Shown here: positions 44,977 to 54,456 of the stretch, piece after piece | Layout: each line of letters opens with the position of its first letter | Numbering within the stretch: position 1 is the stretch's first letter | Assembly (NCBI GenBank): GCA_963701065.1 | Contig: OY969558.1 | Span: 1,240,001 to 1,304,000, forward strand | Direction: 5' to 3' | DNA length: 64,000 nt | From: Aquirickettsiella gammari | Lineage (GTDB): Bacteria; Pseudomonadota; Gammaproteobacteria; Diplorickettsiales; Diplorickettsiaceae | Position numbers and translations under genes: made by a program | Notes under the pieces: model-generated | The model's input: the letters and a program-made list of their open reading frames with translations, nothing else | Told to the model about the DNA's origin: nothing | Databases searched by the model: none

Positions 44977-46038
44977 TTACACTAGCGAAGAGATAAGAGT
45001 CCGTCCTATTCTTTTAAAAGCAGTGAGCCGGCTTTTAATGCGTTCAAACTCAACTATAAATCGGCCTTTAGGATAAATATCCGCGATAGGGACGCTCGAG
45101 CTAAGGATAAGTTTGCAGTCTGCATCGTATAAAATATCAATCAAATGAATAAATAGACGGGCTAGATTATCATCCTCTTCATGGATGCGCTTAAGGTCGC
45201 TGATTAAAATCGTCGAAAATTGCTTGGCAATCACTAAATAATCTATTTGACTGCGAGGGACTGAGCAAATAGAGCTGAAATCAAACCATATTAAGTGATG
45301 AGTCGATCCTAAATGTGGGATCAATCGGCCATTAATCGTAACCGCTTGATAAGAAACTTTTTTTGTTTGGCTGAGTTGATCGAATAATCTTTGTACATTC
45401 TGTGTACCCATGACGAAGAGAGGATAACTATCATCTTCTACGTTTGTTAATGAGTGTCGACGATAATCGGTGTGGCTATTTAAGCGCAAGATACGTAGAT
45501 TTTTTTCGATGAGCGCAATGGCCGGCAAAAAACGATCACGTTGTAAGCCATTTCGATATAAGTCATCCGGTGGGGTATTGGCCGTGGTGATGAGTGTTAT
45601 GCCGTGCCGAAATAGAGCGCCTAATAATTGCCCCAGTTGCATCGCATCACCTATTTCATGGACAAGAAACTCATCTAAGCAAATAATTTTAACTTCTTTA
45701 CTGAGGCGTTTTGCAATACGCGCTAGCGGATTAGATTCTCCCTGTCGCTGTGATAATTCCGCTTGTATATGGTGCATGAATTGATGAAAATGATAACGAG
45801 ACTTAGACAGTGTCAGATGTTGATAAAACAGATCCATTAAATAGGTTTTTCCGCTGCCAACAGGGCCCCATAAATAAAGTCCTTTCCCAGGCGCTTTAGC
45901 GCGGAGCCATTTTTTCGGGGCTAATAATTCGTCATAAATTTGTTGCAATGCTTGCATCGCTAAGGCTTGTTCTGGATCGAATTGCAAAGTTTTTTGTAAA
46001 ATTTGCTGATGATAAGCTTGTAAAGGCGTCGTACTCAT
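44977..46038 (-). CDS. zapE: Cell-division ATPase ZapE (AFG1 family)
   Basis: ZapE binds FtsZ at constriction and is related to mitochondrial AFG1. The 353-residue protein has Walker A GPVGSGKTYLMDLFY, Walker B IICLDEFLVHEIGDAM, and the family segments LYLWGPVGSGK and LRLNSHTDYR. It belongs to the P-loop AAA-like group without a protease domain. Six bases separate it from the upstream alpha/beta hydrolase gene, implying co-transcription. Confidence 0.92.
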   Translation of the reverse strand: MSTTPLQAYHQQILQKTLQFDPEQALAMQALQQIYDELLAPKKWLRAKAPGKGLYLWGPVGSGKTYLMDLFYQHLTLSKSRYHFHQFMHHIQAELSQRQGESNPLARIAKRLSKEVKIICLDEFLVHEIGDAMQLGQLLGALFRHGITLITTANTPPDDLYRNGLQRDRFLPAIALIEKNLRILRLNSHTDYRRHSLTNVEDDSYPLFVMGTQNVQRLFDQLSQTKKVSYQAVTINGRLIPHLGSTHHLIWFDFSSICSVPRSQIDYLVIAKQFSTILISDLKRIHEEDDNLARLFIHLIDILYDADCKLILSSSVPIADIYPKGRFIVEFERIKSRLTAFKRIGRTLISSLV

Positions 46039-46044
46039 GTTGTT

Positions 46045-46701
46045 TTATTGGCTATGATTGAATGTGTTTATTAGATTATCGCGTAATTCAATTAATTTGC
46101 CATGAAAAAAATGACTGGCACCGTTTATTTTAATAAGTTGCGGAGGATTTTCTAAGGAGGCTCGCCAAGCAAACACCGCCGTAGGAGAGACAACCTCGTC
46201 TTCATCGCCTTGTATGAGTAGGCAAGGGCAAGAAAAGGGAGCGAGTTCTTTGAATGGAAAGTTTTCCAGTGGAGGAGCTACTAAAATCAGTTGTTTTACC
46301 GGCCATTTTTTCGCAGCACGCGCAGCGACATAAGCCCCAAAGGAAAAGCCAGCTAGCCAAATCTCTGACGCTGGACAGCTCGTTTTTAACCATAGTAGTA
46401 TGGCGCATAGATCCTCGCTCTCACCTAAGCCATTATCATAGCGACCCTGGCTTGTCCCAACACCACGGAAATTAAAACGCAGTGTCGAGAAGCCCATGGT
46501 GTTAAAGCTGCGCGCTAAGGTATAAATAACCTTATTGTGCATAGTTCCACCATATAGAGGGTGTGGGTGACAGATAACGACAATAACTGGAGGGTTTCGT
46601 GGTGATTCAGGATAAGTGGTGAGTATTTCAAGTTGACCGGCAGGCCCGGCGAGTAAAAGTTTGGCTTGGCGATCCTTGGGGAAGCTTACTGTTGTCGTCA
46701 T
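46045..46701 (-). CDS. Alpha/beta hydrolase
   Basis: The 218-residue protein is a small alpha/beta-hydrolase. It has the family start VICHPHPLYGGTMHNK, the RFNFRGVGTSQG loop, the nucleophile elbow GFSFGAYVA (Ser), an acidic residue in IQGDEDEVV, and the catalytic His in GASHFFHGK. Relatives are annotated as CocE/NonD or YfhR-like; the substrate is unknown. It lies immediately upstream of zapE on the same strand and is divergent from the ABC transporter genes. Confidence 0.88.
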   Translation of the reverse strand: MTTTVSFPKDRQAKLLLAGPAGQLEILTTYPESPRNPPVIVVICHPHPLYGGTMHNKVIYTLARSFNTMGFSTLRFNFRGVGTSQGRYDNGLGESEDLCAILLWLKTSCPASEIWLAGFSFGAYVAARAAKKWPVKQLILVAPPLENFPFKELAPFSCPCLLIQGDEDEVVSPTAVFAWRASLENPPQLIKINGASHFFHGKLIELRDNLINTFNHSQ

Positions 46702-46808
46702 GTTATACTCTTAGCATATTGAGAAAATTCATGGCTTATTTTTTCTTAAAAGAGATTACTCGCTGATGCGACGAGCCAATTCATTCATTTTAAAGTGCTG
46801 TTAAACTT

Positions 46809-47726
46809 ATGCAAGCATTGAGTATCCAAGGGCTGAGTAAAATCTACCATAACGCCATCGTAGCACTTAAAGGCATCGATCTAAATGTGGCAGAAGGTGA
46901 TTTTTTTGCCTTATTAGGTCCTAATGGAGCCGGAAAGTCGACTACGATAGGGATTATCGCTTCACTTATCAATAAGACAGCAGGCTCTGTTAAGGTATTT
47001 GGACATAGCTTAGATAGCGAATTAGAGCTGGCCAAATCATGTATCGGGATAGTCCCGCAAGAACTTAATTTTAGTATTTTTGAGAAGCTTATTGATGTCG
47101 TCGTCTATCAAGCCGGTTACTACGGTGTTCCTAGGCGCTTAGCTAAACAGCGTGCCGAAATGTATCTAAAAAAACTTGATCTATGGGATAAGCGCGATCA
47201 AATCTCGATGCGGCTTTCCGGTGGCATGAAACGACGTTTGATGATAGCGCGTGCATTAGTCCATCAACCTAAATTACTCATTTTAGACGAACCGACAGCG
47301 GGCGTAGACATTGAAATACGCCGTTCTATGTGGGAATTTCTACAGAGTATCAATCAACAGGGCATAACTATTATTTTAACCACCCATTATTTAGAAGAAG
47401 CTGAATATCTTTGTAAAAATATCGCCATTATTGATCGAGGTCGTATTATAGAAAATACCACGATGAAGCATTTGTTGGCGACTTTGAACATGGAAACCTT
47501 TGTCTTTGATCTAAAAAAGCCTTTAGTAGAATTACCCAAATCTCCTTTTAGTATGCGCTTATTAGATAATGTTACTTTAGAAGTTGAGGTGGCTAAGGAA
47601 CAATCATTGAATAATTTATTTGGATTTTTGGAAGGACATCATATTGAAGTGACGAGTCTACGTAATAAAGCCAACCGTTTAGAAGAGTTATTTTTGAATT
47701 TGATTGCCGCCAATAAAAATAAATGA
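46809..47726 (+). CDS. ABC-2 type exporter ATPase (YadG-like)
   Basis: The 305-residue ATPase has Walker A GPNGAGKSTT, the Q-loop in VPQELNFSIFEK, the signature LSGGMKRRLMIARAL, Walker B LLILDEPTAGVDIE and the switch His in TTHYLEEAEYL. A ~75-residue C-terminal extension is typical for ABC-2 exporters. Its partner permease follows after 73 bases. The pair resembles YadG-YadH of E. coli; substrate unknown. Confidence 0.93.
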   Translation: MQALSIQGLSKIYHNAIVALKGIDLNVAEGDFFALLGPNGAGKSTTIGIIASLINKTAGSVKVFGHSLDSELELAKSCIGIVPQELNFSIFEKLIDVVVYQAGYYGVPRRLAKQRAEMYLKKLDLWDKRDQISMRLSGGMKRRLMIARALVHQPKLLILDEPTAGVDIEIRRSMWEFLQSINQQGITIILTTHYLEEAEYLCKNIAIIDRGRIIENTTMKHLLATLNMETFVFDLKKPLVELPKSPFSMRLLDNVTLEVEVAKEQSLNNLFGFLEGHHIEVTSLRNKANRLEELFLNLIAANKNK

Positions 47727-47805
47727 ACACTTGACTCAAAACGCATAAAATAGTGCAAGAGCCCTTTAATGTTAAATCAATCACTGAAGAATTATTAAAT
47801 TGACT

Positions 47806-48579
47806 ATGCCAGCAAAAATCTATTGGATAGCCTTTATTACCTTATTACGCAAAGAAATTAAACGTTTTTTGCGCATTTGGGTGCAAACCCTATTGCCACC
47901 TTTGGTGACCATGACACTGTATTTTTTAATCTTTGGCAATTTAGTTGGTCAACGCATAGGTCGTATCGAAGGTTATAGTTATATGCAATATATTGCGCCC
48001 GGTTTAATTATGATGTCGATTATTACCGCCGCCTATACCAATGTGGTGACCTCTTTTTTTGGTATGCGCTTTCAACGCAGCATCGAAGAATTGATAGTCG
48101 CGCCCTTACCCAATTATCTCCTTTTATCGGGATTTGTCGCCGGCGGTGTGGTGCGCGGTTTATTGGTCGGCTTGTTAGTAACGATATTAGCTTTGTTTTT
48201 TACCCAATTACACATTACGAATATATGGGTTTTGTTGGCTATCGTGCCCATGACGACGATTCTATTTTCGCTGGCCGGATTTACTAATGCTTTATTTGCT
48301 AAGACATTTGACGATATCTCCTTGGTGCCCACCTTTGTTTTAACGCCACTGACTTATTTGGGAGGGGTGTTTTACTCTATTCATTTGTTACCTAGTTTTT
48401 GGCAGTATTTATCACTCTTTAACCCGATATTGTATATAGTGAATAGTTTTCGTTACAGTATTTTAGGTGTCACCGATATTCCGGTTTTATTGGCTTTAAT
48501 GATCATATTTTTTAGCTGTGTCGGTTTATTTTTTATTAACCTTTACTTGCTGAATCGAGGCAAAGGCATACGAACGTGA
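47806..48579 (+). CDS. ABC-2 type exporter permease (YadH-like)
   Basis: The 257-residue protein has six membrane helices and an ABC-2 core (the segment YMQYIAPGLIMMSIITAAYT and GGVFYSIHLLP are family features). The ATG at 47806 is preferred over a TTG two codons earlier; no strong ribosome-binding site decides between them. The last four bases overlap the hemH start (GTGA), suggesting coupling. It forms an exporter with the upstream ATPase. Confidence 0.92.
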   Translation: MPAKIYWIAFITLLRKEIKRFLRIWVQTLLPPLVTMTLYFLIFGNLVGQRIGRIEGYSYMQYIAPGLIMMSIITAAYTNVVTSFFGMRFQRSIEELIVAPLPNYLLLSGFVAGGVVRGLLVGLLVTILALFFTQLHITNIWVLLAIVPMTTILFSLAGFTNALFAKTFDDISLVPTFVLTPLTYLGGVFYSIHLLPSFWQYLSLFNPILYIVNSFRYSILGVTDIPVLLALMIIFFSCVGLFFINLYLLNRGKGIRT

Positions 48580-49550
48580 ACACGCAGCAAACAGGGGTAT
48601 TACTGATTAACTTAGGTACGCCACAAGCCCCGACGACACGAGGGGTGCGTGACTATTTAATCGAATTTTTAAGTGATAAGCGCGTTGTTGAGTTACCCAC
48701 TTACTTATGGCAGCCCTTGTTAAGGGGAGTCCTATTACCGATACGTGCTAAACGTTCCGCTAAACTTTATCAAAGCATTTGGATGCCAGAAGGCTCCCCC
48801 CTTTTGGTTTATTCGAGACGATTAGCCGAAAAAGTACAAGCAAACTTAGGTGATAAATTTAAGCTGGTTTTGTGTATGCGTTATGGTAAAGCAAATATTC
48901 AAGCGGGTCTTGATGTATTGCTAAGCGCAGGCATTCAATCTATCGTTATATTACCGCTTTACCCGCAATATTCTGCGGCAACGACGGCCAGTTGCTTTGA
49001 TGTTGTCGCCAAGGTATTTAAACAATCACGTTTTATTCCGAGTCTACATTGGGTTTCGTCTTATTTTCAGCATCCGCTTTATATTCATGCTTTAGCTCAT
49101 CAAATTCAACAATATTGGTCAAAACACGGCAAAAAAGCTTACTTACTTTTCTCCTTTCATGGTTTACCTAAACGTTGTTGCCAATTGGGTGATCCCTACG
49201 AACAGCAATGTCATACCACGGCGCGTTTATTAGCCGCACAATTACATTTAGCAGAAACTAGCTATCAAGTCGTTTTTCAGTCGCGTTTTGGCAAGACAGT
49301 TTGGTTACAACCTTATTGTGAGGTGGTATTACGCCAGCTTGCCGAACAAGGAATAAAGCAGGTTGCTGTTATTTGTCCTGGATTTGCAGTCGATTGTTTA
49401 GAAACCTTAGAAGAAATATCACAACGCTATCGAAAGCTATTCTTACAAGCGGGTGGAGAAGATTTTCATTATATTTCTGCGCTCAACGATACACTAGAAC
49501 AAACTCAGCTTATTGCCCGCTTGGCCAAACAAGCCAGTTCTGATACTTGA
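48576..49550 (+). CDS. hemH: Ferrochelatase
   Basis: HemH inserts ferrous iron into protoporphyrin IX, the last step of protoheme synthesis. The 324-residue protein begins GVLLINLGTPQAPT, has the MRYGKANI and LPLYPQYSAATTAS blocks, the metal-binding FSFHGLPKRC, QSRFGKTVWLQPY and the catalytic Glu in CPGFAVDCLETLEEI. Length is normal (E. coli 320). GTG start overlapping the permease stop. Confidence 0.95.
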   Translation: MNTQQTGVLLINLGTPQAPTTRGVRDYLIEFLSDKRVVELPTYLWQPLLRGVLLPIRAKRSAKLYQSIWMPEGSPLLVYSRRLAEKVQANLGDKFKLVLCMRYGKANIQAGLDVLLSAGIQSIVILPLYPQYSAATTASCFDVVAKVFKQSRFIPSLHWVSSYFQHPLYIHALAHQIQQYWSKHGKKAYLLFSFHGLPKRCCQLGDPYEQQCHTTARLLAAQLHLAETSYQVVFQSRFGKTVWLQPYCEVVLRQLAEQGIKQVAVICPGFAVDCLETLEEISQRYRKLFLQAGGEDFHYISALNDTLEQTQLIARLAKQASSDT

Positions 49551-49560
49551 TGTGAGTCGT

Positions 49561-50112
49561 TTAAATTAATCTTAATAATTTAATAAACGCAAAAATGGAA
49601 CCCATTCCTACAAAAAATGTGCCGATAAACCAGCGGATAATGTCGTATTTTAGACTCGATATTTCTACTTTAAGATTGAGTTCAACGAGGGATATTTCCT
49701 TTTTAAGCTTGGATTCTATCATTGACATATCTTTTTTTAAATCAGACATATCTTGCTTTAAATTAGCTTCGGTGAGTAGCAAATCTTTTTTTAAATCAGA
49801 CATATCTTGCTTTAAATTGGCTTCGGTGAGTAACAAATCTTGTTTTAAATCAGATATATCTTGTTTTAAACTGGCTGCTGTCAGTGATATAGCTTGTTTT
49901 AAATTGGCTTCGGTGAGCAGTAAGTCTTGCTTTAAACTAGATTCAGTCTGTGATAAATCTTGTTTAGTACACACATTGGCCTCTAGTATTCCAGATAATA
50001 ATCGAACCTGAGTTTTGGCTTGTTCAGTGGGTATGCCCACCTGTTCAAGTTCATTCGCATAGCGGAGGGTATCAAATAAAGGTGCTGGCGCCATGATATT
50101 ATTTTTCTCCAT
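49561..50112 (-). CDS. Coiled-coil membrane protein with 18-residue repeats
   Basis: The 183-residue protein starts with FDTLRYANELEQVGIPTEQAKTQ, the hallmark of bacterial DUF1640/CCDC90-like coiled-coil proteins, then a long coiled coil made of a repeated 18-residue unit (SDLKKDLLLTEANLKQDM and variants), and ends with a single membrane helix (FIGTFFVGMGSIFAFIKLL). The family is tail-anchored and of unknown function; relatives in mitochondria are inner-membrane proteins. Two starts are possible: 50112 or the ATG at 50094 (MAPAPLFDT). Confidence 0.78.
   Translation of the reverse strand: MEKNNIMAPAPLFDTLRYANELEQVGIPTEQAKTQVRLLSGILEANVCTKQDLSQTESSLKQDLLLTEANLKQAISLTAASLKQDISDLKQDLLLTEANLKQDMSDLKKDLLLTEANLKQDMSDLKKDMSMIESKLKKEISLVELNLKVEISSLKYDIIRWFIGTFFVGMGSIFAFIKLLRLI
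49739..49902 (-). repeat. 54-bp tandem repeat inside the coiled-coil gene
   Basis: Three in-register copies begin at 49741, 49795 and 49849 (landmark ATCAGA), with two or more degenerate copies beside them. The unit encodes 18 residues and keeps the frame, so copy number can vary without breaking the coiled coil. Confidence 0.8.
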
Positions 50113-50207
50113 TTTAAATGATATTCTTATATTGTTCCTGTTGCCATCATCTATAGTATACGGGAACTATTTATCAAATACAGCAGGGCTATTGGAGTAG
50201 TGATATC

Positions 50208-51524
50208 ATGAAAACTTATGAAAAGGCCTATCGCGCGCGATTACGTGAATTATCCGATCGCATTGTCCGAGCACAACAAGACATACGAATCTTAGACAGT
50301 ATTAAGTGGGGAGCGGAAATACAAAACGAATTTTTTAATAAAAAGTGCAAAGTATTACCGAAAGTCGATGCAGCGTATTATCAAAAAAACAGTTTAGCTT
50401 TTGATATCGCTAAAAAAGAGGAAGAATTCCAGACCTTAGAACGGGATATCAGCCGTGAAGTCGGTCAATTTAGTTCCATCGGCAGTATCATGTTGCGCAT
50501 GTGTCGCGAATATCAGGATGTATTGCGTTTATTAGCCGCACGTGGCAAGCCCGAATTTAGCGCACTGTCGCAAGAACTGTATGGTAGTGCCGATGATGCA
50601 TTTTATGTCAATGCACCGCGTCTCAAGGATTTAGCCCCCATCGTCTCCAAGGCGCTGGCTAAGATCAAAGATAAAACCTGTAACGAATTGGATGAAAAAC
50701 GTTACGACAGTCAACAAGCGGTTGAATTGTTAAATCAGCGTTTGTCACATTATTTTACCCATGTCGATGTCCATGCGGATGCGCATAAACCGAGAGAGTG
50801 GGTTAAGATCAGCGATGGCATCATCGCCGATGCGGCGGCGGGTTCGGAATGGATCAAGATCCGCAAAGATGCCTTATTTAGCGAACGGGATCTGCGCATT
50901 TTAGAAGTACACGAAGGTTGGGTGCACATGGGGACGACATTGAACGGTGCCGAACAACCGATTTGTACCTTTTTAAGTAAAGCGCCGCCTTCTGCGATTG
51001 CCAATCAAGAAGGATTGGCGATCACCATGGAACTGTTTCACTTTGTTTCCTCACCAGCACGGATCCAAAAATTGACCGATAGAATGATAGGTATCGCCAT
51101 GGCCGAAGAAGGCGCTGATTTTCTCGATGTATTTAATTTTTTTTTACAACAAGCTTATAGCGAAGATGCAAGTTATAAGAGTAGTGTACGTATTTTTCGC
51201 GGTAGCTTACCCCATCTAGGGCCCTTTACTAAGGATTTGGTCTATAGCAAAGGATTTATTTTAATCTACAATTATTTGCGTTTGGCGGTGAAAGAAGGCT
51301 TAGTGGATAGAATTAGTTTGTTATTTATCGGTAAAACCAGTTTGGAGGATCAACGTTTACTGGCGCACTTATTAGAAGAAGGATTAATTGTGAAACCGCA
51401 TTATATTCCACATCAATTTAAGGATCTTGCCGCCTTAAGTTGCTGGATGTGTTATGCGCTATTTTTTAATAAATTAGATCTGGACAAACTGGCTATTGAT
51501 TACCGGAATATTTTGCGCGGTTAG
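50208..51524 (+). CDS. DUF1704 QEGLA-motif zinc carboxypeptidase homologue (MATCAP-related)
   Basis: The 438-residue protein matches the TIGR02421/DUF1704 family, earlier called flavohemoglobin expression-modulating QEGLA motif protein. The key sites are HEGWVH (His235, Glu236, His240; an HExxxH motif) and NQEGLA (Glu268). In the human homologues MATCAP/TMCP these residues bind zinc and the enzyme removes C-terminal tyrosine or glutamate from tubulin. N-terminal ~130 residues are helical. No signal peptide. Bacterial members exist in free-living species, so a tubulin target is speculative. It ends in a strong terminator. Confidence 0.85.
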   Translation: MKTYEKAYRARLRELSDRIVRAQQDIRILDSIKWGAEIQNEFFNKKCKVLPKVDAAYYQKNSLAFDIAKKEEEFQTLERDISREVGQFSSIGSIMLRMCREYQDVLRLLAARGKPEFSALSQELYGSADDAFYVNAPRLKDLAPIVSKALAKIKDKTCNELDEKRYDSQQAVELLNQRLSHYFTHVDVHADAHKPREWVKISDGIIADAAAGSEWIKIRKDALFSERDLRILEVHEGWVHMGTTLNGAEQPICTFLSKAPPSAIANQEGLAITMELFHFVSSPARIQKLTDRMIGIAMAEEGADFLDVFNFFLQQAYSEDASYKSSVRIFRGSLPHLGPFTKDLVYSKGFILIYNYLRLAVKEGLVDRISLLFIGKTSLEDQRLLAHLLEEGLIVKPHYIPHQFKDLAALSCWMCYALFFNKLDLDKLAIDYRNILRG

Positions 51525-51540
51525 TTTCTCAGGGTTGAGG

Positions 51541-51574
51541 AATAAGCCTGCGCTTAAAACGCAGGCTTATTTTT
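51541..51574 (+). terminator. Rho-independent terminator after the DUF1704 gene
   Basis: AATAAGCCTGCG (51541-51552) pairs perfectly with CGCAGGCTTATT (51560-51571) around a seven-base loop, followed by TTT. It separates the convergent DUF1704 and 838-residue orphan genes. Confidence 0.9.
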
Positions 51575-51576
51575 GA

Positions 51577-54093
51577 TTACAGCGACGGCCTAAGTAAAGG
51601 CTGTTCTTGTTGTGGTTCTACGGGATCATAGGCACTGCTTCCCGATATAGTGGATAAAGTAATAGAGCTGTTAGAGTCGTCACTTGCGCTGCTATATAAA
51701 GTGACAGTATGTCGACGATTAGGCGTGCCATTATTATCCTTGTCCTTGCGAAGAGTGGCACTAATAACAGTATTATTCGCATATGAAGCACTAGCTTTTT
51801 TAGCGGCAGTTACGCCTTGCTGTTTTGCATCATAAATTCTAACTGCGCCTTGAAGAACAGATGTTACTAAAGATGAGTTGTTTCTAATAGTGGACATATG
51901 AGCTTCAAGCTGTTTATTAGGTTCTGTAGATTCAGGGCATATTATAAGCTTTTTGGAGTCTATACCATTTATTGAGCATAAAGCTTGTTCTAATTCTTCC
52001 ATAATCTTTTGATCCATCATAGTTTTCATAAGAGCCCATAAATTTTGAACATTCACGTCTTTGACTAGGGTTTCTGCACTTACAAAACCTATACAAGCAT
52101 TTGAATGGATATCATCCGACAGTAATTCATTGAATCGTTCTAACTTAGATTTTTGCGTATTAATGATTTCTAATTTTTTTTTGTTATTAATGAAATTTTC
52201 TTCATGCTCAGTGATAGCAGCTGTACAGGAAATTATTATATTTTTTTCTTTCATTTCTTTCATGGCCGTATTTAAAGTTTGCTTATGATTTTCAATAGTC
52301 GTATTCCCTTGTATATATACGTCAGACATATTCTTTAAATGTGTTATAACGGTAGTTAAATTTTCTTTTACAATTTCTAATTGCTTAGATTTCAGAAAAT
52401 AAATAGACCCTTCTAAAAGATTAGCATTATTTACACTGCGGGGAGTTGTATTTAGAATTGAGTTATTTGCATTCAATATTAAACTCATTTCAGCTTCTTC
52501 TTTAGCTCCAATTGATTCAGAAGCTTCCTTCTTTGGTAGTGAAAAAAAACGATTGAGTGCCGTTTTGGTCAGAAAGCTGCTAATCACCGCAGTGCTAATA
52601 TTAACACCCGTAGCAATAGGTGCACTGATCGCGGCACAAGCGGTACTTACTACCGGTATACTTTGTAGCGCTGCTTTAACCGTCGGAAAACCGGATAAAT
52701 AATGAGTGTGATAATGATTCAGGACTTGAAACCCTAGAGAAAAACCTAGATTGGTAAAAAAACTAGGTATCACTTGCTGTGTGATTCTTTCCCACATTTT
52801 ATCTTTTGCATTATCATCGCTTATATCCGCATTTTCTAGGGAGGCTAAGATTAACGGGAAAGCGGCCGCATAGCCTGAATGAACCAGTATGCTAACAAGA
52901 TTAAGTACAGCAGCGGTGGTTCGTGATCCACTATAATCCGGACTGCTTAAACGTTCCGATACGTGTTGGCTTAGCGCATTACTAACGCCATTGACGATGC
53001 CGTGTCCGGCGGCGGCAATCAGTTCCGGTGTGGGTGGTATAAGATAATTTGATGCGTTCAAAGTGACATCGATTTCAGTCTCATTTCGAATGCTGTTATG
53101 AGAAGAAAGTGTGACATTTAGTGGTACATAAGAGGCGAGCGTCGTGGTTTCAACCAGCGCTTCTGTCCGCATTGTTTCAGGCGACAGTAAATCAGTGCTA
53201 AGCACGGCGCTATTCTTAGTGGTTACTGTGTTGTTGATTATGTTTTGCACGGTGGTGACAACAGGGACATCTAAACAAGTTTGATTAAATAAATCTAGAC
53301 AGTACTGTTTTGCCGCTTCTATGTTTCCATCATGTAAATTCAATGAATATCTTCCTATTGCCTCCGTTAAGATAGACGCGTTCACTTTATTTTTAACACT
53401 ATTGTAAAGTGAATGGGCCATTCCTTCTATAGCTGAAACTTTTGCTGCTGTCGCGCTAACAGTTAGATTGTCAGAGTGGGCATTTAATCCTAGATCAAAC
53501 GCTACATTAGTTAAGGTGCTAAAAAAATGAGTTACACTCGCTTCGATCAAAGTAGTATTAGTTAAATTCGCTATTAATTTTTTTAATAGTCCCTGTGAGT
53601 GATGAATTAAGTCAAAAGCATGAGAATGGTTCTCTAGTGATATGTTAATAACGCCAGGTATGGCGAAAAGACTGTTTAAAAAAATAAAATAATTATTAAA
53701 AGTTTCTTGATAATCTTTAAAGAACGAATAATCAGAATTATTGTTGTTTTTACTTTCAGAATATAGGCTGGAGTAGGCCATGAAAAAATAGTCACAGAAT
53801 GTTAACAATAACTTCTTTAAATTATCGTCTAAATTTTCCTTGTTTAGATTGATATTTTGGGTGAAATATTCGAGGATATACTTAATCGAATTTGATCTCA
53901 TATATTCTCTAATACGACAACTAATCGCTATCGGTAGCTCGTTAATCCTGTCAGTCTCAACGGAGAATAATTCATTGAGTGTCCTGAAAAGATCAGCTAG
54001 ATTTAGATGGTAATTGAATTTTTTCTGTACAATGTTGTTTATAATATCATTCTTCGGGTTAACGCAAGCCGAAGGAATGGCAATAGCTGGCAT
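51577..54093 (-). CDS. Orphan 838-residue protein, effector candidate
   Basis: I do not recognise a family. The ATG at 54093 follows AAGGA by eight bases. Residues ~1-300 are helical; ~370-540 contains hydrophobic stretches (AAVLNLVSILVHSGYAAAF, VVSTACAAISAPIATG) that could insert into membranes; ~560-720 is coiled-coil-like; the last ~90 residues are Ser/Asn/Asp-rich and end EQPLLRPSL. Asn and Ser codons are frequent throughout. No signal peptide. The layout (helical head, hydrophobic module, disordered tail) is common in Dot/Icm effectors. It diverges from the protease-ankyrin gene and shares its upstream box type. Confidence 0.72.
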   Translation of the reverse strand: MPAIAIPSACVNPKNDIINNIVQKKFNYHLNLADLFRTLNELFSVETDRINELPIAISCRIREYMRSNSIKYILEYFTQNINLNKENLDDNLKKLLLTFCDYFFMAYSSLYSESKNNNNSDYSFFKDYQETFNNYFIFLNSLFAIPGVINISLENHSHAFDLIHHSQGLLKKLIANLTNTTLIEASVTHFFSTLTNVAFDLGLNAHSDNLTVSATAAKVSAIEGMAHSLYNSVKNKVNASILTEAIGRYSLNLHDGNIEAAKQYCLDLFNQTCLDVPVVTTVQNIINNTVTTKNSAVLSTDLLSPETMRTEALVETTTLASYVPLNVTLSSHNSIRNETEIDVTLNASNYLIPPTPELIAAAGHGIVNGVSNALSQHVSERLSSPDYSGSRTTAAVLNLVSILVHSGYAAAFPLILASLENADISDDNAKDKMWERITQQVIPSFFTNLGFSLGFQVLNHYHTHYLSGFPTVKAALQSIPVVSTACAAISAPIATGVNISTAVISSFLTKTALNRFFSLPKKEASESIGAKEEAEMSLILNANNSILNTTPRSVNNANLLEGSIYFLKSKQLEIVKENLTTVITHLKNMSDVYIQGNTTIENHKQTLNTAMKEMKEKNIIISCTAAITEHEENFINNKKKLEIINTQKSKLERFNELLSDDIHSNACIGFVSAETLVKDVNVQNLWALMKTMMDQKIMEELEQALCSINGIDSKKLIICPESTEPNKQLEAHMSTIRNNSSLVTSVLQGAVRIYDAKQQGVTAAKKASASYANNTVISATLRKDKDNNGTPNRRHTVTLYSSASDDSNSSITLSTISGSSAYDPVEPQQEQPLLRPSL

Positions 54094-54122
54094 CAATAAA
54101 TTCCTTAATAAAAAATTAAAAT

Positions 54123-54155
54123 ATCGTAGCTTGATAAACTTAAGGAATCCTTAAC
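54123..54155 (-). promoter_or_regulatory. PmrA-box-like promoter of the 838-residue gene
   Basis: On the minus strand GTTAA-GGATTC-CTTAA (54155-54140) is followed after 11 bases by TACGAT (54128-54123); the start codon is at 54093. The half-site spacing of 11 bases fits the PmrA consensus of Legionella and Coxiella (CTTAA direct repeat). The site is also near-palindromic. Confidence 0.45.
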
Positions 54156-54456
54156 AATAAATTTTATTTTGACAAATATTTTTTATAATTATTTAGATTA
54201 AAAGTCATCTAATTAACTATAAAAAATAAAAATGTTTCGAATTATAAAATAAACAGCGTCGAAAAACTTTCGCGCTTGTGCCAAAAATTTATTCATCCAC
54301 AGTCGATACCATTTAATTACAGCGCGGCTTGTTTATCACCTAAGCTTATTTTTTTCAATCGTATTGATTTTAATCCTTGCCATTTAAAGCCGATTTAAAT
54401 GTTATTTTTTTATTAAAAATAATTTTATTATTTAATTTATTGATTAATGAACCCGT

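Noticed and set aside
49595..50011. Open plus-strand frame of 138 codons opposite the coiled-coil gene.
   Set aside because: It is a by-product of the 54-bp repeats; the minus-strand product has a recognisable family head and a membrane tail.
54169..54189. Perfect TTGACA and TATAAT hexamers on the plus strand.
   Set aside because: They are only 9 bases apart and over 340 bases from the next plus-strand gene, so they cannot form one promoter.
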